7,456 nt of DNA from a bacterium (GCA_004559845.1 SFWW01000075.1:1-7456), one strand, 5' to 3'; numbered from the stretch's first letter, positions 1-7,350 are shown. Notes: a model not told the origin generated them from the sequence alone. A program made the numbers and translations.

Positions 1-1299
1 GCTGTCGAACTTCACGTTGGGCTTCCAGAAGAGTTTCGACTTGCCTGTAGCCATATCATAAGAATAGATAGAGCCTGGAGTGGTGTAGCTGGTGAAGTTA
101 TAGAACACCTCGTCGGTGTCCTCCGATGAGCTAAAACCAGCGGAGCCGATGCCAGGAAGCAGAATTTCGCCCAAATTCTTGCCTTGCATGTCCAGCAGAT
201 AAGCGTGGCTTGCGGCATCTTTCTCATAATTCACGATAAAGTGACTTTTGCCTGCCTTTTGGAGCGATGTGAGCATTGCGTCGCCCTCGGCAATAAACTC
301 ACGGCCTTTGCCCACGCCCAGATTGTCGATGTCGAACACAAGCACCTTTGCCATAGGGGCATTCTCGTTGGTGTAAATATAAATATGCTTATCATCGTTA
401 CCCACGGGGCTGAAATTGTAGTCGTAGGAGTTGTTGAGACGAATGAAGCGAGGGTTTTCGCTCTTAGTGTCTTTCACCAACAGCACATTGCCATCGCCAC
501 CGCTCTGATACATATACACAAAGCGTTCATCTTCGCTCACATAAGCCATGTGGAACATCAAAGGTTCCTCAAAACTACGGAACACGAGTTCGTCTTGCGA
601 CTGTGGAGTGCCGATTTTGTGGTAATACACCTTCTGATATTCGTTTTTGCTCGAAAGTTCTCGCTCCGGTGCATCGTAAGCGCTATAATAGAAACCATCA
701 CCTTGCCACTGAGCATTGGTGAATTTTGCCCACACAATGTGGTCGGGAAGCAGTTCTCCGGTGGATAAATCTTTTACAAAAATTTCATTCCAATCGCTAC
801 CGCTCCGCGAAATGGTGTAAGCCATATACCTTCCATCTTTCGAGAAATCCACCGATTGCAGCGCCACGGTGCCATCGTCGGAGAGTTTGTTTGGGTCGAG
901 CACTTCACGAGGCGTGCCATCGAGCGAGTCCATTTCATACAGCACGCTCTGATTCTGCAAACCATTGTTCTTATAGAAGAAGTATTTGCCGTGATGCTTG
1001 AAAGGAATCCCGCACTTTTCATAGTTTTGCAGTGCCATCATCTTATCTTTCAGCGCATTGCGGAAAGGAATTTTCGAGATGTAGGCTTGAGTCACTTGGT
1101 TTTGCGCCTTCACCCACTGCTCGGTTTCGGCAGAATTATCATCTTCGAGCCAGCGGTAAGGGTCAGCCACCTTCACGCCGAAATACTCATCCACCTGGTT
1201 CACGGTTCTCGTGCTTGGATACTTGATAGGATTTTGTGCCATAGCATATTGCGAAATCATATTCGCCATCAATAAAATTAAAAACAAGCGTTTCATCAT
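1..1299 (-). CDS. Secreted prolyl oligopeptidase, S9A family (N-terminal part, runs off left edge)
   Basis: The reading frame is open from an ATG at 1299 to the window edge, giving 433 codons without a stop. The protein starts with a clear signal peptide: MMKR, a hydrophobic stretch at residues 5-18, then an AMA|Q cleavage site after residue 21, so export to the periplasm or surface is expected. Mature residues 26-53 carry the S9A opening, with YPSTRTVNQVDEYFGVKVAD followed by PYRWLED. Repeated SxDGR/YMAYT-like blades after about residue 145 fit the seven-bladed propeller that gates the active site. The catalytic Ser-Asp-His domain, by family at the C terminus, lies beyond the window, so activity cannot be judged. 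Family members cut short peptides after proline. Two ATGs are adjacent (1299 and 1296); the first is used, and an in-frame upstream stop rules out a longer start. The gene lies behind a terminator and probably has its own promoter. Confidence 0.93.
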   Translation of the reverse strand, partial: MMKRLFLILLMANMISQYAMAQNPIKYPSTRTVNQVDEYFGVKVADPYRWLEDDNSAETEQWVKAQNQVTQAYISKIPFRNALKDKMMALQNYEKCGIPFKHHGKYFFYKNNGLQNQSVLYEMDSLDGTPREVLDPNKLSDDGTVALQSVDFSKDGRYMAYTISRSGSDWNEIFVKDLSTGELLPDHIVWAKFTNAQWQGDGFYYSAYDAPERELSSKNEYQKVYYHKIGTPQSQDELVFRSFEEPLMFHMAYVSEDERFVYMYQSGGDGNVLLVKDTKSENPRFIRLNNSYDYNFSPVGNDDKHIYIYTNENAPMAKVLVFDIDNLGVGKGREFIAEGDAMLTSLQKAGKSHFIVNYEKDAASHAYLLDMQGKNLGEILLPGIGSAGFSSSEDTDEVFYNFTSYTTPGSIYSYDMATGKSKLFWKPNVKFDS

Positions 1300-1312
1300 A
1301 GCTAAATCATTT

Positions 1313-1332
1313 CAAATTTATATGCGAAGTTA
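1313..1332 (-). promoter_or_regulatory. Probable Bacteroidetes-type promoter of the S9 peptidase gene
   Basis: Between the terminator and the peptidase start the minus strand reads TAACTTCG (1325-1332), one mismatch from the TAnnTTTG -7 box. It would give a leader of about 20 nt. A second, exact match, TAAATTTG (1313-1320), sits closer and would leave only about 7 nt before the ATG, so the first is preferred. No convincing TTTG is found at the expected -33 distance; a T-run (TTTTTCC) lies somewhat too close. No ribosome-binding purine stretch precedes the ATG. Confidence 0.45.
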
Positions 1333-1360
1333 CCCATTTTTTTGGAAAAATGCCACACCC

Positions 1361-1400
1361 TATAAAAAATTTGAGGACGAATTGGCTCGTCCTCAAATTT
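1361..1400 (-). terminator. Intrinsic terminator of the glycogen operon
   Basis: A perfect 14-bp inverted repeat (arms 1367-1380 and 1387-1400, core TTTGAGGACGA) encloses a 6-nt loop. On the minus strand it begins 20 nt after the GH57 stop codon and runs into a T-rich tract (ATTTTTTATA) at the end of the second arm. This is the expected form of a Rho-independent terminator. It separates the operon from the peptidase gene. Confidence 0.9.
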
Positions 1401-1419
1401 GTCGTATTGGAGCAAATGC

Positions 1420-2820
1420 TTAGTTTTTAGCTACCTTTTTGGTGGTTTTCTTTGCCGTTTTTTTTGCGGGTTTCTTCACTTCTTTCACGGGCTCATCAAC
1501 CGGGAAATCGCCTGTGGTATCCTTCACAATGTTGTTGCGAAGCATTTCCACCTCACGATTCAGCTGGCTGATTTCGTTCGACTGATTACGAATAGTGAGC
1601 AGCAGCGCATTCAATTCCTCATTGTCGATTGATTCCGGATATTGCTCTTCCACCCTAATCATAAAGTCGCTCAGCACATTCATATAATTGGTGAATGCAG
1701 TGTAGGGCGAATCGTAGGGGCTGTAGTGAGAATGCACATTGCCGTCGTCATTGTGCTTGGTGCTCATATAGAAGAAGTGGTCGCTGGCTTGCAGATAGTA
1801 CCAATCTTGCTTAATGCGGCGGTCCTGGCAAAGGCGCACACGCTCGCCAATGGAATAGAGCTTTTTCACTGCCTCTTGCTGAAGCGTGTTGCCCAACCAT
1901 GCGCTGGTGTCGCGCGCCTCATCTGCCCACGAAATTGGGTGCATCACCGGCATTTCGCCCACCGGTTTCATTTTCGCAATCACTTCGCTTGGGGTGAGAA
2001 ATTCTATTCCGCGTTCGGCGGCAAAACGTGGCAACGCCTTCATAAATTCAAAAATGCCGCTTTCGCGAGGTTGCATTTCGCCAAAGGTTTCATAGTTCAT
2101 AAATAGGTTCACCAATTGTTCTTCTTCTGGCAATGCCGCAATCCAATCGATATATTTGTCGGCTGTGAGCGGATAAGATGCCCATTGCGGATTGCTAAAG
2201 CGGAACGAGATATCGTCGCTGAGCTTTGAATTCTTAAGCAGCAGTTTGAGCTTGGGCGCCACGGGGGAAGCATACACATAGTTGGGCGATTTCCAACCCA
2301 AAATGTGTTTTGCGCCCTCGGTAATGACACCCTTAAATCCCATAGATTGCACCATGGCAGAGATATCGTCGTCGTAAATCAACTCCGTGTTGCGGAACAC
2401 CTTAGGATGCTGACCGAAAAGCTGATAAATTTTCTTATCATGGTCTTTCACCTGTGCCACAAATTCATCCGGGTCTTCGAGCGACGAAAGCGAGTGGGCA
2501 TAGGTTTCGCTCAAAAATTCCACGCATCCTGTATCTGCCAATTCCTTCATCGATTCAATAAACTCGGGCACGTACACTTCGAGTTGCTCCAAAGCCGTAC
2601 CGCTAATAGAGAATGCCACCTTAAATTTTTTGCCATATTGCTTAATCATGTCGAGCAACATTGCATTAGCGGGCAAGTAAGAGCGCTGAGCAATGCGAGT
2701 GATGATTTCATCGTTGGCAAAATCATCGTAATAGTAATGGTCGTTACCAATGTCAAAGAAGCGGTAATTCTTCAAGCGAAATGGCTGATGTATTTGAAAA
2801 TAAAAACAAATTGCCTTCAT
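1420..2820 (-). CDS. GH57 alpha-amylase-like protein with coiled coil and lysine-rich tail; catalytic Asp replaced by Asn
   Basis: This 466-residue protein has no signal peptide and is the last gene of the operon. GH57 landmarks are visible: HQP at 11-13; the EFLSETYAHSL block at 101-111; VFRNTELIY at 141-149 with E146 at the nucleophile position; FMNYETFGEMQ at 240-250; and SWADEARDTSAWLGN at 297-311. In active alpha-amylases of this subgroup the fourth block reads FMDYETFG, where the Asp is the acid/base; here residue 242 is Asn (codon AAC, 2095-2097). GH57 alpha-amylase-like proteins lacking one or both catalytic residues are known in Bacteroidetes, so the protein may be inactive, a glucan binder, or a weak or altered enzyme. 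Residues 403-431 form a regular heptad series and residues 446-466 a KKxx-repeat basic tail. Family membership is very likely; enzymatic activity is doubtful. Confidence 0.92.
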   Translation of the reverse strand: MKAICFYFQIHQPFRLKNYRFFDIGNDHYYYDDFANDEIITRIAQRSYLPANAMLLDMIKQYGKKFKVAFSISGTALEQLEVYVPEFIESMKELADTGCVEFLSETYAHSLSSLEDPDEFVAQVKDHDKKIYQLFGQHPKVFRNTELIYDDDISAMVQSMGFKGVITEGAKHILGWKSPNYVYASPVAPKLKLLLKNSKLSDDISFRFSNPQWASYPLTADKYIDWIAALPEEEQLVNLFMNYETFGEMQPRESGIFEFMKALPRFAAERGIEFLTPSEVIAKMKPVGEMPVMHPISWADEARDTSAWLGNTLQQEAVKKLYSIGERVRLCQDRRIKQDWYYLQASDHFFYMSTKHNDDGNVHSHYSPYDSPYTAFTNYMNVLSDFMIRVEEQYPESIDNEELNALLLTIRNQSNEISQLNREVEMLRNNIVKDTTGDFPVDEPVKEVKKPAKKTAKKTTKKVAKN

Positions 2821-2861
2821 TGCTTTATAGTTTTTTTATTGTTTGCTAATTATTTATTTTC

Positions 2862-4121
2862 CTATCTGTTGAGGAGTTTATTATAGATGTCAATCACCTT
2901 TGCACCTGCTTTTTTCCATGCAATTTGATTCACCTCTTCAAGTCCCTTTTCGCGCAATTCTTTATACATGGCGGGATACTTGATAATGGAATAAATGGCA
3001 TCGGCTATGGCATTGGTGTCCCAATAGTCTACCTTTATCACATTGCTGAGAATTTCGGCGCAACCGCTTTGTTTTGAAATAATCGACGGCACACCCATTT
3101 GCATGGCTTCCAATGGCGATATACCGAAAGGCTCACTCACAGATGGCATGATATACACATCGCTGGCTTTGAGCATTTCATACACTTCTTTTCCGCGAAG
3201 GAATCCGGCAAAGTGGAATCGGTCGCTAATGCCGCGACGCGCTGCCAAGCGTATCATTTTCTCCATCATATCGCCGCCACCTGCCATCACAAACTGCACG
3301 CCGCGCACTTTGCTCAGCACTTGCGCTGCTGCTTCCACAAAATATTCCGGACCTTTCTGCATCGTGATGCGACCCAAGAAGGTTACCACCTTGTCGTGCT
3401 TGGGCGGCACTTCCACATTGAGCAATTCTTGGCTCAAGGGTTCCACAGCATTGTGCACAGTGGTCACTTTATCGGGAGAAATGCCATATTTTTCTATCAC
3501 AGTGCGCCGCGTGAGGTTGCTCACGGTGATAATGTGGTCGGCATTGTTCATACCATCTTTTTCAATGTTAAACACGGTGGGGTTCACATTGCCGCGGCTG
3601 CGGTCGAAGTCGGTGGCATGCACATGAATCACGAGGGGCTTGCCCGTCACTTGCTTGGCATGGATGCCGGCAGGATAGGTGAGCCAGTCGTGGGAGTGTA
3701 TCACATCGCATGGCACGGTGCGCGCTATCACACCTGCCACTATCGAATAGTTGTTGATTTCTTCAACCAAATTTTCAGGATAACGACCCGAGAATTCTAT
3801 ACATCCCAAATCGTTGGTGTTCATATAGTTGAAATCACTATAAATATGATTTCGCAAATCGAAATACAGTTGCGGACTCATCACATGACCGATGCGGCTT
3901 TGCACATAGTCGGCATTCACGTCGCGCCAGGCGATGGGAGTGGTGTTGGCACCGATAATGTGTGCAAACCCCTTTTCTTCATCGCCCCATGGCTTGGGTA
4001 TCACGAAGGTGATATCCATATCGCCGCAGTCGTACATACCTTTGGTGAGACCGTAACTTGCGGTTCCAAGACCTCCAAGAATGTGAGGGGGAAATTCCCA
4101 CCCAAACATTAATGCTTTCAT
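2862..4121 (-). CDS. GT-B glycosyltransferase, probable glycogen synthase type
   Basis: The 419-residue product is a two-domain GT-B glycosyltransferase of the GT4/GT5 type. The N-terminal domain opens with GWEFPPHILGGLGTASYGL (7-25), a glycine-rich loop like the KTGGL loop of glycogen synthases, and continues with HSHDWLT (142-148). The C-terminal donor-binding domain has FLGRITMQKGPEYF (248-261), with the basic pair R251 and K256, and the E-x7-E motif of retaining enzymes, EPFGISPLE (E330 and E338). Length suits the family. Position between a debranching enzyme and a GH57 protein suggests it adds glucose from a nucleotide sugar to alpha-1,4-glucan in the cytoplasm. The donor (ADP- or UDP-glucose) cannot be read from the sequence, and another glucan or polysaccharide role is possible. 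The start lies 24 nt after the debranching enzyme stop, with no Shine-Dalgarno sequence. Confidence 0.9.
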   Translation of the reverse strand: MKALMFGWEFPPHILGGLGTASYGLTKGMYDCGDMDITFVIPKPWGDEEKGFAHIIGANTTPIAWRDVNADYVQSRIGHVMSPQLYFDLRNHIYSDFNYMNTNDLGCIEFSGRYPENLVEEINNYSIVAGVIARTVPCDVIHSHDWLTYPAGIHAKQVTGKPLVIHVHATDFDRSRGNVNPTVFNIEKDGMNNADHIITVSNLTRRTVIEKYGISPDKVTTVHNAVEPLSQELLNVEVPPKHDKVVTFLGRITMQKGPEYFVEAAAQVLSKVRGVQFVMAGGGDMMEKMIRLAARRGISDRFHFAGFLRGKEVYEMLKASDVYIMPSVSEPFGISPLEAMQMGVPSIISKQSGCAEILSNVIKVDYWDTNAIADAIYSIIKYPAMYKELREKGLEEVNQIAWKKAGAKVIDIYNKLLNR

Positions 4122-4145
4122 ATCGTAGGGTTTTTCATTTTACGG

Positions 4146-6092
4146 TTAAACATCAAGATTCTTCAACAAGCGCAACACGCGAAGTATTTCGCCCACATTG
4201 GCAGCAAAACTCACTGCTCCGCGACCAATAAAGGGCGGATTGCCGTCGTAGAGTTCCGACAATGTGCCAATGCCGCCTTGCGACATTTCGTCTTCAAATC
4301 CAATCATCATACGGTTCACAAACGATAAGCCTCCTATGCCGAACACTTTCACGTAGGCATGGCAGTAGAAACCCATGAGCCACGGACGTGCCGATCCGGA
4401 GAAATATGCCATTTCGCGCTGCTCGGGATTGCCCACATACCAGGGATTATAGCCATAGCTATTGGGGCTCAAGGTGCGCAAGCCTTTCGGGGTGAGCAGT
4501 TCGCGGGTGATGATATCGAGTATGCGTTTGCGCTGACGCCTATCAAGCGGCGTGTGGTCCACGCCCACTGCCACCACCATATTGGGGCGCACGCTCAAAT
4601 CGGTGTAGGTGCCATTCACATAATCGTAGAGGTATCCGTAATCATTCAAGAAGGTGGGAGCAAACGAGGCGGCGTAGGCTTCCGAAATCTTGGTCCAGCG
4701 TGCCACCTTTGATACCATCCGCTTGTCGTCGGCATACATTTGAATTAAGAACATCAGCGCATTATACCATAGCGCATTAAATTCCACCAAATAGCCGGTG
4801 CGAGGTATCATAGGTGTGCCATCGGGCTTGGATGCGTCCATCCACGACATCGGTTGCTTAGTGCCATCGGTAGCCACCAGCCCGTTGTCGTGTAATTGCA
4901 AATGTGGATGCTTGCCATCGATAATAAAGTCAACGAGGGCTGCCACCAGTTTGCCATAGCGCTTGCGTGCGGTGGGCACATCGGTGTCGTGCGAGTAGCG
5001 CTGAATCGCCCAAATAGCCCACAAAGGCACATCCGGCAAATCAATGCCTTGCAAATGCTTGTCGGGCTCACCTGTTTTCATCCAGGTGGTGAAGGCTTCG
5101 GCAGCAGTGTCCATAATTTTTTCAAAATCCGGACGATGGTGATTCGACAGTGTGCAACCGGGCAATGCAATAAATTCATCTCTTGCACGGAGTTTGAACC
5201 ACGGATAGCCGGCAAGCATATAGTGACCATCGGCATTGGTCACATAAAATTGCTTGGCACTATTTTTTAAGCAGTTGTAGAAACTGGTGCGCGGAGTGCG
5301 GGTCTTGATTTCGTCTTCATACATGGCATCCAATTTCGTGGTATCCACTTCGCTCACGCCGGCAGAGAAGATAATGGATTCTCCCTTCTTCACTTCCAGC
5401 TCAAAGTAGCCGGGCACATACAAGTCTTCGGTGTAAGGAATTCCGCGCTCTTGGTCTTTCAAATATTCTATACCCTTATACCAATGAGGGTCGAACACGA
5501 ATGTTGGCTTTTTGCTCACTTGCATAAACAGCGTGGGATAGCCCTCATACATGCAAGTCGACACGCCGTTGCTCACTTCTTGATAGTCGCGGCTTGCCAC
5601 CTGATTTTCGATACACAAATCGTTGGCATTGCGGAATGCCAAGAAGGGACGAAACTGTAGAGTAGTTTTGGAATGAGCATCCACCAAGGTGTAGCGAATA
5701 AGAATGCGATTCTCGTTGGTGATAAAAATCTTTTCGCGCTTCAAAATCACGCCTCCCACACGGAAGGTGTGAGTGGGCACTCGCTCGCAATCATATTCAC
5801 GAATGTACTTATGTCCGTTCGGACTAAACACACCACCGACATACCTGTGCAGACCAAGATTGAAAGGTGCTCCATGCTGAATCACCGTTTCGTCGAGCGA
5901 CGAGAGTAGCACATGGCTATTGTCGTCGATTTCCGGTATGGGAATCACCAAAAGTCCATGTTGCTTCCTTGTGTTGGCCCCCACAATAGTAGTGCAGTGA
6001 TATGCGCCTAACTGATTCGTGCGCAGTATCTCCCGGGGGAGCGACTGCTCAAGATTAATCATCAGGTTCTTATCAAACTTTAAATAACTCAT
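4146..6092 (-). CDS. Glycogen debranching enzyme (amylo-alpha-1,6-glucosidase, GH133-like)
   Basis: This 648-residue protein has the N-terminal debranching-enzyme domain at about 15-250, including LRTNQLGAYHCTTIVGANTR (23-42), HGLLVIP (45-51) and SPNGHKYIREYDCERVP (90-106), and the C-terminal (alpha/alpha)6 catalytic domain at about 270-645. Catalytic-domain signatures are AGYPWFKLRARDEFIALPG (294-312), SWMDA (416-420, D419), RTGYLVEFNALWYNAL (431-446, E437), GLRTLSPNSYGYNP (537-550) and SARPWLMGFYCHAYVKVFG (567-585). It hydrolyses alpha-1,6 branch points of glycogen. Length fits bacterial and archaeal single-activity enzymes rather than the much larger eukaryotic bifunctional form. There is no signal peptide, so it acts in the cytoplasm. 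It is the first gene of the operon, with an A/T-rich leader of about 54 nt and no Shine-Dalgarno sequence. The core motif reads RARD where many relatives outside Bacteroidetes have WGRD. Confidence 0.95.
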   Translation of the reverse strand: MSYLKFDKNLMINLEQSLPREILRTNQLGAYHCTTIVGANTRKQHGLLVIPIPEIDDNSHVLLSSLDETVIQHGAPFNLGLHRYVGGVFSPNGHKYIREYDCERVPTHTFRVGGVILKREKIFITNENRILIRYTLVDAHSKTTLQFRPFLAFRNANDLCIENQVASRDYQEVSNGVSTCMYEGYPTLFMQVSKKPTFVFDPHWYKGIEYLKDQERGIPYTEDLYVPGYFELEVKKGESIIFSAGVSEVDTTKLDAMYEDEIKTRTPRTSFYNCLKNSAKQFYVTNADGHYMLAGYPWFKLRARDEFIALPGCTLSNHHRPDFEKIMDTAAEAFTTWMKTGEPDKHLQGIDLPDVPLWAIWAIQRYSHDTDVPTARKRYGKLVAALVDFIIDGKHPHLQLHDNGLVATDGTKQPMSWMDASKPDGTPMIPRTGYLVEFNALWYNALMFLIQMYADDKRMVSKVARWTKISEAYAASFAPTFLNDYGYLYDYVNGTYTDLSVRPNMVVAVGVDHTPLDRRQRKRILDIITRELLTPKGLRTLSPNSYGYNPWYVGNPEQREMAYFSGSARPWLMGFYCHAYVKVFGIGGLSFVNRMMIGFEDEMSQGGIGTLSELYDGNPPFIGRGAVSFAANVGEILRVLRLLKNLDV

Positions 6093-6151
6093 GATAAGTG
6101 TGGTATTATGGGTTGATATTTAGTTTATAAAATATGGTTTTTTCTTCGTTA

Positions 6152-6183
6152 CGAATTTACATATTTTTTTTTGCCTACACAAA
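6152..6183 (-). promoter_or_regulatory. Promoter of the glycogen operon
   Basis: On the minus strand TTTG (6180-6183) is followed after exactly 20 nt by TAAATTCG (6152-6159), a one-mismatch match to the Bacteroidetes -33/-7 consensus (TTTG, 19-21 nt, TAnnTTTG). The spacer contains a run of nine A. The predicted start of transcription near 6146 gives a leader of about 54 nt before the debranching enzyme ATG. An inverted repeat (TTCGT/ACGAA, 6145-6155) overlaps the -7 box and the start site. Confidence 0.65.
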
Positions 6184-6215
6184 TATTATCCCACCAAAAA
6201 TCACCAATCCTCTCC

Positions 6216-6235
6216 TTTTTTATTCTTTTTTATTC
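6216..6235. repeat. Two tandem copies of a 10-bp unit (TTTTTTATTC)
   Basis: Two perfect adjacent copies, 6216-6225 and 6226-6235, lie between the lipid kinase and the glycogen operon promoter. This is low-complexity A/T-rich sequence with no hairpin. It may only reflect replication slippage, and its copy number may vary between strains. The surrounding stretch (6184-6352) contains no other feature I can support, and no clear terminator for the lipid kinase. Confidence 0.6.
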
Positions 6236-6352
6236 TTCCTCCGCGTATTTCATAAAATTCTCCTGCACCGCCCCAATAGCAGCACCCACACCCTCCAAAC
6301 AAATTCGCTTTATTCGCAAAACTCGCAAACCCACAGAGCAACACACCAAGGC

Positions 6353-7255
6353 TCACTGTGGCACATTATTCTCTCCAAGCCCGGGGCTAAACATGCGAAT
6401 ACCTCGCTGATGACAACGTATCACCAACCGATTAGGCATCTCCACCGGATCGCCGTCGATATGCATCGGACCATGATGCTTCCGCTCAATAATAATTTCT
6501 TTAGCACGATAAATCGCCACATGGCGATTTTTGTCAATATTCTTAAAAAACAAGCTCAAGCCCACAAAAGGTGCATCATAGAATTTAAACGGCGAAATCA
6601 CCGTCATATCTATCATGCCGTCTTGCATACTGGCATGGGGAGCGATAAACGAATTGTTGCCATACTGTGCCGCATTACACAATGCTATCACAAATGCCTT
6701 CTCATCGATGTGCTTACCATCAAGGTGTATCACATAGTCGTCGCATTGATAGGTAGCATACACCGAAAAGGTTTTTTGCAAATAAGTGATAAACCCACGC
6801 TTGCCGGCTTGCGAAAAATCGTAAGCCACTTGCGCATCAAACCCCATTCCACATGTGCACATAAAGGGACGTTCGTTGACCGTGCAATAGTCGAAAGCGT
6901 CCACCCTATCGTGATTAATCACCTCAAGGGCTTTCCGCGCATTCATCGGAATATTGAGGTGACGAGCCAAGCCATTACCCGAGCCACAAGGCACCACAGC
7001 AAGCGCCACTTCCGAATCCACCACTGCAGCGGCTGCACCATTCACCGTGCCATCACCGCCCACAGCCACCAACCCATAGTAGCCTTTTTCCACGGCTTCT
7101 CTACCAAAGCGGTAGGCATCGCCTTCGGCTTGCACCATGCGCACATCCACCGAAAATCGCGATTCATCAATCACCTCATCTATCAAATGAGGCAAATCTT
7201 CCTGATTTCCGGTGCCGGATTTAGGATTCACTATCACTAAGAGTTGCTTCTTCAT
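6353..7255 (-). CDS. Lipid kinase of the diacylglycerol/sphingosine kinase family (YegS/BmrU-like)
   Basis: This 300-residue protein matches the usual length of bacterial DAGK-catalytic-domain lipid kinases. The ATP-binding N-terminal domain shows VNPKSGTG (9-16), the hallmark GGDGTVN (66-72, D68) and PCGSGNGLARHL (89-100). The C-terminal lipid-binding beta-sandwich domain has GMGFDAQVA (136-144), the metal-site-like MQDGMID (210-216) and HIDGDP (265-270), where relatives usually have DGE. It should phosphorylate a lipid hydroxyl with ATP at the inner face of the membrane. The substrate is open: diacylglycerol, another lipid, or a sphingoid base, since Bacteroidales make sphingolipids and GSGNGLA resembles the sphingosine-kinase form of this motif. 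There is no signal peptide or membrane segment. It has its own consensus promoter and is probably monocistronic, separated by 260 nt from the glycogen operon. The start is the only sensible ATG after that promoter. Confidence 0.93.
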   Translation of the reverse strand: MKKQLLVIVNPKSGTGNQEDLPHLIDEVIDESRFSVDVRMVQAEGDAYRFGREAVEKGYYGLVAVGGDGTVNGAAAAVVDSEVALAVVPCGSGNGLARHLNIPMNARKALEVINHDRVDAFDYCTVNERPFMCTCGMGFDAQVAYDFSQAGKRGFITYLQKTFSVYATYQCDDYVIHLDGKHIDEKAFVIALCNAAQYGNNSFIAPHASMQDGMIDMTVISPFKFYDAPFVGLSLFFKNIDKNRHVAIYRAKEIIIERKHHGPMHIDGDPVEMPNRLVIRCHQRGIRMFSPGLGENNVPQ

Positions 7256-7284
7256 CTACACATATTATATAAATATTACGGATG

Positions 7285-7314
7285 CAAATTTACAAACTTT
7301 CTGCGAAAAGCAAA
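7285..7314 (-). promoter_or_regulatory. Promoter of the lipid kinase gene
   Basis: The minus strand carries TAAATTTG (7285-7292), an exact match to the Bacteroidetes -7 box TAnnTTTG, with TTTG (7311-7314) 18 nt upstream, one shorter than the usual spacing. Transcription would begin near 7278, giving a leader of about 23 nt. The element lies between the gene and the insertion sequence end, so the insertion left it intact. Confidence 0.6.
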
Positions 7315-7330
7315 AATCGCACCCGCTTAC

Positions 7331-7350
7331 ACAAAAAAAAGGCCGCAACC
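7331..7350 (-). terminator. Possible half of an intrinsic terminator, cut off by the insertion sequence
   Basis: The minus strand reads GGTTGCGGCC followed by eight T (7333-7350), the typical 3' arm and U-tract of an intrinsic terminator for a leftward gene lying to the right. The matching 5' arm is absent from the remaining bases of the window. The arm is followed, after seven bases, by the apparent insertion sequence end at 7358, as if the element entered the loop. Only one arm is visible, so this is inference. Confidence 0.35.

Larger units (their letters stand above)
1367..6183 (-). other. Three-gene storage-glucan operon (debranching enzyme, glycosyltransferase, GH57 protein)
   Basis: One promoter (6152-6183), three same-strand genes with gaps of 24 and 41 nt, and one strong terminator (1367-1400) define the unit. 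Neither gap holds a TAnnTTTG match or a hairpin, so co-transcription is the simple reading. All three products belong to families of alpha-1,4/alpha-1,6 glucan metabolism and none has a signal peptide, which points to cytoplasmic glycogen rather than dietary starch. The same trio in this order occurs, as I recall, across Bacteroidales. Confidence 0.8.

Noticed and set aside
184..768. A 194-codon plus-strand frame over the peptidase
   Set aside because: The opposite strand encodes a continuous, clearly recognisable S9A peptidase with a signal peptide through the same region.
2821..2861. Internal promoter or processing hairpin in the gap before the GH57 gene
   Set aside because: The 41-nt gap is simple A/T-rich sequence with no TAnnTTTG match and no inverted repeat.
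3099..4112. A 337-codon open frame on the plus strand opposite the glycosyltransferase
   Set aside because: It mirrors the glycosyltransferase codons, is His-rich and low in recognisable motifs, and has no promoter; long antisense frames are common at this codon usage.
4300..4560. Possible loss of key residues in the debranching enzyme (RARD instead of WGRD)
   Set aside because: The Arg-Asp pair and the other catalytic-domain motifs are intact, and the RARD form seems usual for the Bacteroidetes branch of the family, so I do not treat it as a defect.
6304..6329. Three repeats of TCGC-containing words downstream of the kinase stop, considered as a terminator
   Set aside because: They are direct repeats and do not pair into a hairpin, and no U-tract follows on the minus strand.
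6134..7240. A 368-codon open frame on the plus strand opposite the lipid kinase
   Set aside because: Its product is rich in His, Ile and Arg in the way of an antisense translation, it has no recognisable domain, and the minus strand holds all the kinase motifs. The intergenic part at its start overlaps the operon promoter.
7302..7321. Short inverted repeat TGCGA...TCGCA near the kinase -33 box
   Set aside because: Only 5-bp arms with a 10-nt A-rich spacer; too weak to call an operator.
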